DNA of 64,000 nt from CAZMZW01 sp964571135. GTDB taxonomy: Bacteria; Chloroflexota; Anaerolineae; Anaerolineales; Anaerolineaceae. The notes below the pieces were generated by a model that searched no databases, was not told where the DNA came from, and saw only the letters and a list, made by a program, of their open reading frames with translations. The stretch is from contig CAZMZW010000007.1 in the NCBI GenBank assembly GCA_964571135.1, positions 62,001 to 126,000 on the forward strand, read 5' to 3'. Below, one piece after another: positions 35,289-44,073 of the stretch. Each line of letters opens with the position of its first letter. Positions within the stretch are counted from its first letter, which is position 1. The translations under genes were made by a program, and so were the position numbers.

Positions 35289-36755
35289 TCATTTAACAGG
35301 AACCATTTTAAAAGCCAGATCGTCCTTGAAATCGGGTAAGCTGATCGTGATTTTTTCTCCTTTTCGAGATATAGTGGCTGATTGAATAATATCAGTGCCG
35401 GTTTTTGTATTGTAAAAATCCACGCGCCAGTTGGCATACGTCCCTGGTATGGAAATGGTCACATTTTGCTTGGATATCACCGGCTGCAATTTCCAATCCG
35501 GTGGTTCACATTTTGCATCACGGTACCAGCCGATAACTAATTTTTCATTGCCGATGACTGCGCCAAAAATTGAAGCTGAATATTGAGTATCCAAAGGTTT
35601 GAAATTGGAATAATCAACATCCTTAAGAAACTTAATTGCTGAAACTTCCGCATCCATATATTTTTCCAGAAATGCCCAGCCATAAGTTGAATACATTGAA
35701 AACCCATCTTCCACCCAAAGAGCCCGGCCATTTATTGCGCCCGATACTAATGCGGCCCAAATTGCATGATGGATACCGATAGGAGCATTTTGAGCAACGA
35801 TTATCTTCCCACCCGGGTCGTCCGGGCTGAGGAAACTCAAACCTGATTCACCGATCAGAACCGGCTTTTGATATATATTCAATAGATTGCGAACTCCAGC
35901 CAGAATCCGGCGATCCAGCCGGCCATCAACCGGATAAGGGTGGATATTGATATAGTCGATGGCTGCACTTTGTATGAACTTGGGCCAATTGCCAGTATCT
36001 GCCAGCGATGACGTAACAGGTCTTTTCAACGGATCATTTTCACGGACAATTTTCGATAACTGCTCGGCAAGATAAAGCGAGTTACTTTCAGTAGCACCAT
36101 TCATGAGATTAATTTCAGTAAATACCTCCCAAGCCAGAATGTTCCTATGTTTTGACCATCGGGTAACCACGTCCTTAAACCACTTCAGATAAATAAGCTG
36201 GGTGGGTGAATCTTTTTTTAGTATATCGGTCGGGTTCTTGGTAAATCCCCCGTTCGCACTATTAAATGGATTATATTGCCATTTGATATTGGGATTGGTA
36301 TTCCAATATACCCCTCCTCCAAAAGTAGGCAGGACGTAAACTCCTTTGGATTCAGCAACGTCAAAGAAGTTTTCCCAATTTTTTGACCAATCTTCGCGAA
36401 TCTCTCCATTTCTGTTATAACCGAAACCTTTCGGCATTCCCATCCCATCGTGTCCTGTATCCACCCGGACAAAAACGTCGCCCGCCTGATTAGCTTTTGT
36501 CAACAATACTGCGAAATCATTTGGCACAAATCCAGCCATATTACGGGAAAAGACGAATGCGGGTTTGCCATTGACCTTAAAATAGAAATCCCCTTTGGTT
36601 AGTGTTATTTTTGGAAGCGAAATTTGGGTCGCTGTCGGTGCAATCATTGGTGGAAGTGTTGCGGGTGGATTAGTTGAACCACCAGGCGCGCATCCTGAAA
36701 TTATCAAACTCAAAACTGCCATCAGCGCCAGCATTTCTTTTTTTATGTTCATCAT
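35289..36755 (-). CDS. Secreted GH-A clan glycoside hydrolase-like lipoprotein, copy 2
   Basis: Same domain order as copy 1: lipobox LIISGC, linker, TIM barrel with WEVFTEINL (acid/base Glu) and KPVLIGESGLS (nucleophile Glu), and a C-terminal beta domain ending in DLAFKMVPVK. 488 residues, roughly 60 percent alike by eye, with the signal and linker most alike. An AGGAGAAAA ribosome site precedes the ATG. Each copy has its own ribosome site. The ATG-ATG start leaves 36755 or 36752 possible. Confidence 0.8.
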   Translation of the reverse strand: MMNIKKEMLALMAVLSLIISGCAPGGSTNPPATLPPMIAPTATQISLPKITLTKGDFYFKVNGKPAFVFSRNMAGFVPNDFAVLLTKANQAGDVFVRVDTGHDGMGMPKGFGYNRNGEIREDWSKNWENFFDVAESKGVYVLPTFGGGVYWNTNPNIKWQYNPFNSANGGFTKNPTDILKKDSPTQLIYLKWFKDVVTRWSKHRNILAWEVFTEINLMNGATESNSLYLAEQLSKIVRENDPLKRPVTSSLADTGNWPKFIQSAAIDYINIHPYPVDGRLDRRILAGVRNLLNIYQKPVLIGESGLSFLSPDDPGGKIIVAQNAPIGIHHAIWAALVSGAINGRALWVEDGFSMYSTYGWAFLEKYMDAEVSAIKFLKDVDYSNFKPLDTQYSASIFGAVIGNEKLVIGWYRDAKCEPPDWKLQPVISKQNVTISIPGTYANWRVDFYNTKTGTDIIQSATISRKGEKITISLPDFKDDLAFKMVPVK

Positions 36756-36965
36756 TTTTCTCCTAAATGAAAAAAAGAAATTGTGATTCCAGTCAATTGG
36801 TTATTATTGATTATACATACGCAAATTTTTAATTGACACTTCTAAATCACCTCAATATTGAAATATACGATCAGGACTGAGCAAACCTGGATTAATCGAG
36901 CCGCCTTCCCCTATTGATTTAATTTAATTTCGTGTGCCACCAGAGCTCAATTATTTGTGAATTGG

Positions 36966-37110
36966 GGTGATCAATTCATCGATTAATTCAACTTAATAGA
37001 CGCTAATCATTGAGCGACCTTTTTTTCGACCTAAAACATGGATGGAATCCCGTCAGATTTTTTTTGAATATTCATTTTATTGGGTGCAATGCGCGTTTAA
37101 TTGTGTGAAA
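36966..37110 (-). pseudogene. 3'-end relic of a third GH-A hydrolase copy
   Basis: GGTGATCAATTCATCGATTA at 36966 repeats the sequence at 33571 downstream of copy 1. The match continues through GGATGGAATCCCG into a degraded version of the last codons of copy 1, including the region encoding FKMVIQK, with the stop lost. The rest of the third gene is gone. This relic and a terminator are all that I see in the 36756-37319 gap. Confidence 0.65.
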
Positions 37111-37171
37111 ACTACGGACACACTGAGTGATTTGTTACTGAGTTGTATATCTTCATTTGCATAATAAAATT

Positions 37172-37201
37172 CAAGAGGCTGCCTTGTGAGACAGCCTCTT
37201 G
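37172..37201 (-). terminator. Terminator downstream of the Cys-tailed lipoprotein
   Basis: CAAGAGGCTG and CAGCCTCTTG form a perfect 10-bp stem with a 10-base loop. On the minus strand AATTTTATT follows. It lies about 120 bases past the stop at 37320. Confidence 0.75.
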
Positions 37202-37319
37202 AAACTTTTTAAACTATTTTCCTTGATCTTTGTAATAGTATTTGTCAAATACTGACAAGTTAGTATTTTCTTTATGGATCTAATTATAGAGAATGGACTT
37301 CTCCATCCCAGATTTTAGA

Positions 37320-38384
37320 TTATGGGCATGTTGACCAGATTAGGCATTGATTAGTGTTTGCAGAATATTGTCTACAAACGGGGGTACATCCTTCTGATGA
37401 TCCTGAAGATGCAGTTTGGGCCATTGGAGAAGCGATAAGACACATCCCAGGAATATATTCTGCGGGGCTGAACCCGTATGGTTTCCGGCAGGTGTTATCT
37501 ACACTATACAGGTCTGCCAGGGGGTAAGTCTCCCTGGATATGATCGGTGATCCGGCTTCCCGCTCAGTGAAATGATCGATATAGTCATACTTGCCAGGGT
37601 CATCGACGCCCTCGTCCGCCCAGCCGTTCCACAGGAACTCCTTGGCGCCATCCAATAACTTGAGGCTGACCGCGATTTGCACCGCCTTAGGATTTCCCGG
37701 CAGGATGCGCGCATAAGCCACTTTATCCCCTTCTAATTTGATCTCACTTTCATAACCATCCCCTTTAAAACCGTCATTTGCAAGGCCCGGGTTGGGTCCG
37801 CCGACGTCTCCATCTGGATCGCTATATGCCATGACGTTCTCAGGCGACCAGGAATCTTTCAAATTATAGGCTGTTACCAGCAGGTCTCCCCGTCCGGTCT
37901 TGGTGCGGTCAAACTCGATCCCATAGGTGCCGGTCAGGGATTTGGTGGTCTTGTCAAGCCCCTGCATGGTCAGGATGAAATAATAGAATTTGTCATCGCT
38001 GGCAATGGATGCTTTCAAAATATCGATTTCCGGCTGATAGATCATTTCTTTTGAAGTGAACGGCCGCTCAAGCTGGCCTTTATACCGATCGTCACCCGTG
38101 ATTGTGCGTTTCTCCCACCACACGATACTGCTATCTGAATCCTGCAAAGTGTACGAGGGGGACGCCACTTTATCTGATACCAATATTGGTATGGCTGTCT
38201 GCGTCGGAGCAGTTGTGGCGGTTGGAGCAATAGTCGGGATTATTTCGATGGTGGATGTAGGTACAATGATGGTTGTTGGTTCCATGGTGGCAGTTGGTGC
38301 AGCTGTTGTATTTATGCCGCAGGCAGCCAGTACGATGATCATCAAGGATGAAAACAGCACGAACCAATAGCGATTGGATTTCAT
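37320..38384 (-). CDS. Lipoprotein with beta-sandwich domain and Cys-rich tail
   Basis: Lipobox LAACG near residue 23, then a Thr/Pro/Ile-rich linker to about residue 75. The body (about 85-300) has the beta-rich look of DOMON/CBM9-type domains, with KFYYFILTMQG and YGIEFDRTKTGRGD. The last 30 residues contain four closely spaced cysteines (CTPVCRQYSANTNQC and a final CP), probably two disulfides. ATG 38384 is chosen since AGGAG lies five bases upstream. No family named with confidence. Confidence 0.65.
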   Translation of the reverse strand: MKSNRYWFVLFSSLMIIVLAACGINTTAAPTATMEPTTIIVPTSTIEIIPTIAPTATTAPTQTAIPILVSDKVASPSYTLQDSDSSIVWWEKRTITGDDRYKGQLERPFTSKEMIYQPEIDILKASIASDDKFYYFILTMQGLDKTTKSLTGTYGIEFDRTKTGRGDLLVTAYNLKDSWSPENVMAYSDPDGDVGGPNPGLANDGFKGDGYESEIKLEGDKVAYARILPGNPKAVQIAVSLKLLDGAKEFLWNGWADEGVDDPGKYDYIDHFTEREAGSPIISRETYPLADLYSVDNTCRKPYGFSPAEYIPGMCLIASPMAQTASSGSSEGCTPVCRQYSANTNQCLIWSTCP

Positions 38385-38705
38385 TTCTACTCCTTTCATT
38401 ATTCCTATATCTATACTATAGCAGGAATAACCTCTAAATCCAATTTTTTTTCATAATTTGCTATTGCCTGGGTGTCGGTTAATTTGGATGTTGTCTTTAT
38501 GTTTTTCAAATAAGATCCTTGAGTCGTTTTTCCCGGTAGATCAAACTAGATTTCGTGTGCAATCCAGGTAGAAACAATGGACTAAATGGACGCTCAGATA
38601 TGCCAAAGACAGGCTTGCGCTTGACTTTGGAGCATGAGGTTTCAGAGTCATCCCCCGCGATGTCATATATACTCTTTTATTCTCCTTCATAAATCGCAGC
38701 ACCTC

Positions 38706-38753
38706 TTGACAAAGAGATTAATTCTTTATATAATTGGTATAGTGGTATAACCA
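38706..38753 (+). promoter_or_regulatory. Consensus sigma-70 promoter with GntR-type operator
   Basis: TTGACA (38706-38711), a 17-base spacer and TATAAT (38729-38734) match the consensus at every position. TGGTATAACCA at 38743-38753 is a perfect palindrome fitting the FadR/GntR operator pattern TNGTNNNACNA and would cover the start site. A repressor bound there would block initiation. No gntR gene is in the window. Confidence 0.8.
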
Positions 38754-38812
38754 TTACACCACAAAGATAGGAAATGAATTAAAAGTTTTTATAGAAAAAG
38801 GAGAATATTCCC

Positions 38813-38971
38813 ATGAAATTCGAATATACAAGAAAAATAGGAATGATTTTGCTGGTTATTTGGCTTGTTCTGAACGGCCTGATTCTATTTTTCCCGGCTA
38901 TCGGTAAATTGAACCAGATCTTGTCTGTCCTGGCGATCGCGGCGGGTATTTTCATATTCCTGGATCGATAA
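38813..38971 (+). CDS. 52-residue two-helix membrane protein
   Basis: Starts MKFEYTRKIGMILLVIWLVL and ends FIFLDR. Two hydrophobic segments (about residues 10-28 and 36-50) flank a short turn with a lysine. AAGGAG lies eight bases before the ATG, a consensus promoter lies 79 bases upstream, and a strong terminator follows 60 bases after the stop, so this is a complete monocistronic gene despite its size. The function is unknown; it could be a small regulatory membrane protein. The remaining 38400-38705 sequence shows nothing else clear. Confidence 0.78.
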   Translation: MKFEYTRKIGMILLVIWLVLNGLILFFPAIGKLNQILSVLAIAAGIFIFLDR

Positions 38972-39031
38972 GACGAAAGCCTGCGCCCTAATTAACTAAA
39001 TAGTATTTTGACAAATGGTGTGAATTTAATA

Positions 39032-39060
39032 CACTGCCGCTGAAAAAGCGGCAGTGGTTT
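39032..39060 (+). terminator. Terminator after the 52-residue membrane protein
   Basis: CACTGCCGCT and AGCGGCAGTG form a perfect 10-bp stem around GAAAA, followed by GTTTTAA. It also faces the convergent GH3-family gene. Confidence 0.9.
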
Positions 39061-39104
39061 TAACCATTTCTTCATTGGAAGTTAGATGTTGCCAAACTGA
39101 CTTT

Positions 39105-40253
39105 CTAAAGACTACCAAAATTAAAGGTCATGAACTCGTACCAGGCATATTTCAGCGGGGTCAGCCAATTCTCGCGCCCGATGCAGCGGAAGTAGGGCGG
39201 ACGGAATGCCAGGATCAGATCGCCGATCTTATAGCGCGGCAGGATTGGCGTGGAAACCACCAAGCTGCCTGTTTCGCCCGGTTTCATTTCATGCAATAAT
39301 TTGATCCCGCCTGAGGTTTGCACTTCAAACAGGAACAGGTCGTAATTGGGCACCCAGGCGCGTTTTTCATCCATCTGCTGACCGAACATGCCCTCAGTGG
39401 CGCCATAGATCTCGCGGATGACCGCGGGTCCATAGTACGACTGCAGGGTCAGCGCCAGGCGGGTATTAATGCCCGGTACGCTGCCCAGGGTCATGATCTG
39501 CGTTTTCCAAAGGTCTTTCGGTAAGGTTCGATATTTGCGGTAAAGAAAACGGCCGAACTCTATTGCGGTCGGCGCCACTCCGCCTACCAGGGTGACGTTT
39601 TGCCCCTTACATTTTTCGTACGCCAGTTCAAAGCGCGCTTCCCAATCTTTCACCGTTTTGCCGCCGCCCAGGGTATCGATTTCATCCTGGGAGGGTACCG
39701 AACGAACCGGGGTGGCCATGGAGACGTGTTTGGTATAGATCCCTGAGCTGTAGCCGTATTCCAATTCCCTTTCACCGGCTTTTACTTTACCAACAACGGA
39801 AGGGAAGTTTAAGTTTAAATTGATGCCGGAAAAAATATCGAACTTTTGCGCAGAAAAAGCATAATTAAGCACTGCCCGTCCGGCGGACACCCGCATTTTT
39901 AGATCGGTTGGGGTCATCGGGATGAATTTGGTTTCCCCTTTGGTTGTGCCGCGTGTGATTGCCCAGCCCACTGGTTCTTCATTTAATAATAAGCGGGTTT
40001 CGCCTGCCATTACTCTGTCAATGAATGGTTTAAAATCCTCGTAAGTCATCACTGGGAAATTTTTGCGATATTCTTCCAAGGTGGAGATCCGATCAGCCTG
40101 GTGCTCTTTTCCATATTCCGTCTGGGCATAGATCGCTAGATTCTGCTGCAGGATATTCTGCTGGGCAGCAACCGGGTTGGCAATCGCTGTTTGCCATGGG
40201 ATGAGCAACCCTTTGATCCGTTCGATGCTGGCTTGCATTTCTTTTGCGTCCAT
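39105..40253 (-). CDS. GH3 auxin-responsive-promoter family protein, short form
   Basis: Adenylate-forming (acyl-AMP/amide synthetase-like) protein. The N-terminal QTEYGKEHQADRISTLEEYR and FPVMTYEDFKPFIDRVMAGE, cited by their YGK and YEDF...G motifs, plus AITRGTTKGETKFIPMT (the ATP-binding Thr/Gly loop) and EIYGATEGMFGQQ (motif 2) identify the family. At 382 residues it ends soon after the KIGDLILAFRP hinge and lacks most of the usual C-terminal domain of the 530-600-residue proteins. Whether it is active is unclear. Confidence 0.8.
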   Translation of the reverse strand: MDAKEMQASIERIKGLLIPWQTAIANPVAAQQNILQQNLAIYAQTEYGKEHQADRISTLEEYRKNFPVMTYEDFKPFIDRVMAGETRLLLNEEPVGWAITRGTTKGETKFIPMTPTDLKMRVSAGRAVLNYAFSAQKFDIFSGINLNLNFPSVVGKVKAGERELEYGYSSGIYTKHVSMATPVRSVPSQDEIDTLGGGKTVKDWEARFELAYEKCKGQNVTLVGGVAPTAIEFGRFLYRKYRTLPKDLWKTQIMTLGSVPGINTRLALTLQSYYGPAVIREIYGATEGMFGQQMDEKRAWVPNYDLFLFEVQTSGGIKLLHEMKPGETGSLVVSTPILPRYKIGDLILAFRPPYFRCIGRENWLTPLKYAWYEFMTFNFGSL

Positions 40254-40385
40254 GATTCAGATCCTCCTGATTCGTTATTTACTGGTATCAGTATACTGAG
40301 GAAAATTACCAATAGCAAACAGGTTACCTTAAAAAGAAATTATATAGGAAAGATGGGGCAGGGGACTTGTAATTGTCTGTAGTGA

Positions 40386-41303
40386 TCAGACCACAGTTAT
40401 AACCACATTTCCTTTTTTGTGTCCTCGGTCTACATACCGATGAGCCTCGGCCATCTGTTCCAGAGAATAGCGTCTATCAATGACCGGTTTTATCTTTCCC
40501 GCCTCTACCAGCTCTTTGAGTAAGATTAAATCTTCAATATGTACCTTTGGTGATCCATCATCGACAGTTACGTGTTTCCCGTTCGGAGTTAGTGCTTTTT
40601 TGCACTGTAATTTTGCTTTTCTTTTTCCAACGGCATTAAAAATAAAATCATAAAGCTCGTCTCTGTTCGTGAAATCCTCTTTTGTGTAATCAATGACTGT
40701 ATCGGCTCCCAGAGATTTCACCAATTCTAAATTCGCAGTGCTGCATACCCCTGTAACTTTAGCCCCATAATATTTTGCCAGTTGTACCGCAGAAGTCCCG
40801 ACAGCTCCGGAAGCCCCATAGATAAGTACTTTTTGTCCGCGTTGGATATTTCCTTTTTTTAGAAAATGCAAGGCTATAAGTCCACCAAAAGGAACTGCCG
40901 CGGCTTCCTCAAAATTCACATTGGTCGGTTTTATTGCCAACACTCCATTTTCGGGCATACATTTGTACTCGGCATACGTGCCAAAAACGAAACGGTCAAA
41001 TCCAAACACCTGATCACCTTTTTTAAATGATTTTACATCTTTGCCTACAGAATCAACTTCTCCAGCTAACACCATCCCGAGTATGGGTTGTCTCGGTTTT
41101 ATGAAACCTAGCGCTAGTCCCATCATTAGTCCCATCGGGTGCCAAATAGGAAGTTTAAAACTCCTGACAATACAATCACTAGCAGTCACTGCCGTAGCGA
41201 ATATTTTTATTCGGATTTCTTTGTTTTTAGGGCTGGGTTTTTCAACATCTTGAAGACGAAGAAATTCTGGTGACCCATATTTTGTGCATACAATCGCTTT
41301 CAT
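40386..41303 (-). CDS. Zinc-independent MDR-family NAD(P)H oxidoreductase
   Basis: Quinone-oxidoreductase-like medium-chain dehydrogenase. It lacks the zinc-binding GHE motif. LIYGASGAVGTSAVQLAKYYGA is cited as the AxGxVG cofactor loop near residue 135, and TVIDYTKEDF follows. I choose ATG 41303 behind AAGGAAAGG, not the ORF start at 41354. It follows the DUF4386 stop by 37 bases and may be co-transcribed with it. Confidence 0.88.
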   Translation of the reverse strand: MKAIVCTKYGSPEFLRLQDVEKPSPKNKEIRIKIFATAVTASDCIVRSFKLPIWHPMGLMMGLALGFIKPRQPILGMVLAGEVDSVGKDVKSFKKGDQVFGFDRFVFGTYAEYKCMPENGVLAIKPTNVNFEEAAAVPFGGLIALHFLKKGNIQRGQKVLIYGASGAVGTSAVQLAKYYGAKVTGVCSTANLELVKSLGADTVIDYTKEDFTNRDELYDFIFNAVGKRKAKLQCKKALTPNGKHVTVDDGSPKVHIEDLILLKELVEAGKIKPVIDRRYSLEQMAEAHRYVDRGHKKGNVVITVV

Positions 41304-41340
41304 TTTTGTACCTTTCCTTTTAAATTTATAGTATTCATTT

Positions 41341-42036
41341 TTATTTCTGACCATCAGCCAGAGTTGGTTTCGGATCCTTTACGCCCATAATCAAAAGCCA
41401 CAAAGTTAGAGACATTTCCGCAATAAAACTAACCACCATACATGGGTACGAAATTACTTCGTAGCCCGGTAAAAGGAAACGCTGAAAAACATATATCAGA
41501 AGACCAAAACCATCAACTATCAACAATATGCCCAGGATTTTAGGAAGAAAGCCCGACTTGAAAACTAGATAACCAAGAGGAAAGAGCCAGATGCCATAGG
41601 GTATTTGGGCGATAATATACCCATTTTTGAATAAATTGATAAATAACATCGCTTGCGCTTGTAGCTGATCTGGCTGGAATACTTTCAAATAATCAGCTCC
41701 GCTCAAAAGCAGCGGGCCGGCAAATAAATTAAGCATACTAAAACACCATATGGCAAACCCACCCAAGTTAAATAAGAAGAACAGTAAAGCCATGTCTTTA
41801 TTAATTGGTTTTAATAACACGTACAAATACCAGGCCGCCAAAAGAAAAAACACAACTGAGAATAGACTGATTACAAAACCGATACGAAATTGCAATTCAT
41901 GAGCCATTATGTGATTGACCGTTGCTGGGGCATCCACGGATACAAATCGGCCAAACTCATTTGCGATGATCGAAGTTACAATATACATGAAATAGAGGAA
42001 CCCTGCCATTCTTGCGGTCTTTTTGATCGAATTCAT
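41341..42036 (-). CDS. DUF4386 membrane protein A
   Basis: Six-helix membrane protein with the family start KKTARMAGFLYFMYIV and the following AHELQFRIGFVISLFSVVFF and LLKPINKDMALLFFLFNLGG blocks, noted for the LQFRIGF and LKPxNKxxALLF motifs. Function unknown. AAGGAG precedes the ATG. It is one of three intact DUF4386 genes in 41-46 kb. Confidence 0.85.
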   Translation of the reverse strand: MNSIKKTARMAGFLYFMYIVTSIIANEFGRFVSVDAPATVNHIMAHELQFRIGFVISLFSVVFFLLAAWYLYVLLKPINKDMALLFFLFNLGGFAIWCFSMLNLFAGPLLLSGADYLKVFQPDQLQAQAMLFINLFKNGYIIAQIPYGIWLFPLGYLVFKSGFLPKILGILLIVDGFGLLIYVFQRFLLPGYEVISYPCMVVSFIAEMSLTLWLLIMGVKDPKPTLADGQK

Positions 42037-42058
42037 TTTTTAACTCCTTAATTTTTAT

Positions 42059-42120
42059 TTAATTAAGCGGCCCCGGAAGGACTGCAGATGGATTGAATCC
42101 TTTAACGATCAGCGCGCGCG
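42059..42120 (-). pseudogene. C-terminal relic of a DUF4386 gene
   Basis: On the minus strand the sequence reads ALIVKGFNPSAVLPGPLN and a stop, matching WLIVKGFNTSAVASGAAK at the end of the intact DUF4386 gene at 44636-45346. Nothing of the rest is present. It sits just upstream of DUF4386 A. Confidence 0.7.
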
Positions 42121-42158
42121 CAAACCCAAACCCTAACGGGTTCAAAACCAGACCAAAA

Positions 42159-42614
42159 TTAGGCTGACCCGTTCAGCCTTCTGTATAGATAGCCAACAAC
42201 TATTCCAAGCGCGAGAAACCTTGGCACGTTCATCCCTGTGTCAATCAAAAGGTAGACAAAGGCATTGTTGGGATTAACAAGAGTTGAGAGGACTTCGATA
42301 ACGACCATGGCAGCAAAGCTAAGGATCAATGCCTTAAAGATGGGTTTTTTTGTTGGAATCTTTTCAAAGAATCGCAGCAGGAAATAACTGACGCAGCATC
42401 CGATAACCAGACCACCAACCAGAGCTTGAACAAGAGCCAAAGGAAGAGATGAGATCGAGAAAGCAGCTCTATACTCGGCAGCGATGGGAGACACTGAAAT
42501 TACGAAGTCAGTTATCCAGAAGGCTGCGCATCCTGCTCCAGCTAACTTAAGCATTTTATAGTAGAACTCATGTGATGTCTGCCGCTTGCTTCGAGCTGTG
42601 GCCTGGTTTTCCAT
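42159..42614 (-). CDS. Four-helix membrane protein, paralogue 1
   Basis: 151 residues from ATG 42614, which lies 11 bases after the stop of its paralogue at 42625-43107, so translation is probably coupled. Motifs shared with the paralogue are ISPIAAEYRAAFS, VIGCCVSYFLLRFFEK and the end VPRFLALGIVVGYLYRRL. Four hydrophobic segments. No family recognised. The longer ORF start at 42701 would overlap the paralogue and has no ribosome site. Confidence 0.7.
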   Translation of the reverse strand: MENQATARSKRQTSHEFYYKMLKLAGAGCAAFWITDFVISVSPIAAEYRAAFSISSLPLALVQALVGGLVIGCCVSYFLLRFFEKIPTKKPIFKALILSFAAMVVIEVLSTLVNPNNAFVYLLIDTGMNVPRFLALGIVVGYLYRRLNGSA

Positions 42615-42624
42615 GGTTGTCCAC

Positions 42625-43107
42625 CTATTCCGCGTGAGCAGACTTGGAAGCATTTGCGGATGGATCGGACCCTTTGCACAGCCGTCTGTATATATAGCCA
42701 ATAACTATTCCAAGAAAGAGAAACCTTGGTGCGTCAAGCATTATGCCGATGAGAAAGTAATGCAAGACATCACGCTGCCCAAGAAAACTATGGGGAACCA
42801 GGTTTAGGATTGTCATAATGACATGGGCGATGAGGCTTAATATTACGGATTTTAGAATTGGATTCTTTGTTAGAAACTTGTCAAAATAACGAAGCAAAGA
42901 ATAACTGACGCAGAATCCGATAATTAAACCAGCGGGCAAAGAAGCAACCCAAACCGTTTGAATACTCGCTTTTGAAAAGACAGATCTATACTCCGCTGAG
43001 ATGGGAAGCAGGGAAATTGCGATGGTAGTTACCCAGAATACTACTCCGCCCCCAATAGTTAGTATGAACAGTTTCTTCGAGAGGATGGTTGAACCTTTTT
43101 TTAACAT
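42625..43107 (-). CDS. Four-helix membrane protein, paralogue 2
   Basis: 160 residues. Shares LLPISAEYRSVFS, IIGFCVSYSLLRYFDK and APRFLFLGIVIGYIYRRL with its neighbour, a tandem duplication. A hydrophilic Ser/Ala-rich tail of 15 residues ends it. AAGGAGAAAG precedes the ATG. Function unknown; it is part of a cluster of small membrane proteins. Confidence 0.7.
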   Translation of the reverse strand: MLKKGSTILSKKLFILTIGGGVVFWVTTIAISLLPISAEYRSVFSKASIQTVWVASLPAGLIIGFCVSYSLLRYFDKFLTKNPILKSVILSLIAHVIMTILNLVPHSFLGQRDVLHYFLIGIMLDAPRFLFLGIVIGYIYRRLCKGSDPSANASKSAHAE

Positions 43108-43120
43108 TTAGCTTTCTCCT

Positions 43121-43290
43121 TGTGATGTGTTGTGTATATTTATTAGATCCATTCCACGAGCATTACCATGGTGCTGAGTAGGGAGGGGGTTAGGGAGGGT
43201 CATAAGTCCTCCATCTCCCTGATAGTGCGAATCTATGCCGCGTTCAAGACCTCGTTCGTCGCTGTTCTCGCAACCAGCCTCAACTCATGC
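43121..43290 (-). repeat. Intergenic repeat, copy 1
   Basis: About 150 bases containing ATTCCACGAGCATTACCAT, GCTGAGT and GGGAGGG, matched with changes by 44514-44660. Both lie between a membrane-protein start and the end of a DUF4386 gene, so the whole module (gene end, spacer, next gene start) seems duplicated. Confidence 0.65.
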
Positions 43291-43971
43291 TGTTTTTTGA
43301 TCCTTTGCACCCATAATCAGAAGCCACAACATAAGTGAAAATTCTCCAATAAAACCAACCGCAGAACTTAAGTAAGTGATGAAGACGCTCGGGAAAAGGA
43401 AAAACTGAAGTGGATATAAAAACCAGGCAAAACACTCGACCATCAACACGATACCCAAAAGCCTGGGAAGATAGCCCGCCTTGAAAACCAAATACCCAAG
43501 TGGGAAAAGCCAGGCGGCAAAGAAAAACTGGGCGATCCCCAAGGATCCAAATTTGTATAAATTCAGAGATAACATGGCCAGTGCTTGCAGTTGATCGGTC
43601 TGGAATACTTTCAAGTAATCAGCGCCGCTCACAAGGAGCTGGCTGGCAATTAGAAAAAGATCACTCACACACCATACCGCGACACCGCCCAGGTTCAATA
43701 ACAGGAACAGCAAAGCGAAGTTTTTATTCACCGGCTTCAGCAACACATATAAAGCCCAGGCCGCCAAAAGAAAAAACACTGCAGCCATGAGATCGCCCAC
43801 AAAGCCGATACGAAATTGCAATGCAGATGCCATGATATTCCGGGCGGTTGTCGTTGCATCCCCCAATACGATAATCTTGGAACGACCAAATACGTCTGCA
43901 AAAACATGAAATACCATGTAAATAAGATACAGGAACCCTGCGATTCGTGCGGTCTTTCTGTTTGTATTCAT
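43285..43971 (-). CDS. DUF4386 membrane protein B
   Basis: Starts MNTNRKTARIAGFLYLIYM at 43971 behind an AAGGAG box. The ORF extends 34 codons further upstream, but that part is a relic of another DUF4386 start. It has the conserved ALQFRIGFVGDL and LLKPVNKNFALLFLLLNLGG blocks and six helices. It is very like DUF4386 A across its length. Function unknown. Confidence 0.84.
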   Translation of the reverse strand: MNTNRKTARIAGFLYLIYMVFHVFADVFGRSKIIVLGDATTTARNIMASALQFRIGFVGDLMAAVFFLLAAWALYVLLKPVNKNFALLFLLLNLGGVAVWCVSDLFLIASQLLVSGADYLKVFQTDQLQALAMLSLNLYKFGSLGIAQFFFAAWLFPLGYLVFKAGYLPRLLGIVLMVECFAWFLYPLQFFLFPSVFITYLSSAVGFIGEFSLMLWLLIMGAKDQKTA

Positions 43972-44073
43972 TCCTTTTCTCCTTGTTGTAATTGATTTTG
44001 GCGTAAATAAACCACCTACGCCTGTTGTGGTCTTTCTGTTTGTCCCATGGGGACTTTCTTTGGTCGTTTTCAT
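43972..44073 (-). pseudogene. N-terminal relic of a DUF4386 gene
   Basis: In frame upstream of DUF4386 B the translation reads TNRKTTTGVGGLF, matching the start TDRKTAAVVGVLF of the intact DUF4386 C gene. The DNA also matches (GTCTTTCTGTTTGT). It then breaks off into a spacer (TTGGCGTAAATAAACCACCTACGCC region) that recurs at 45464-45500. Confidence 0.55.
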
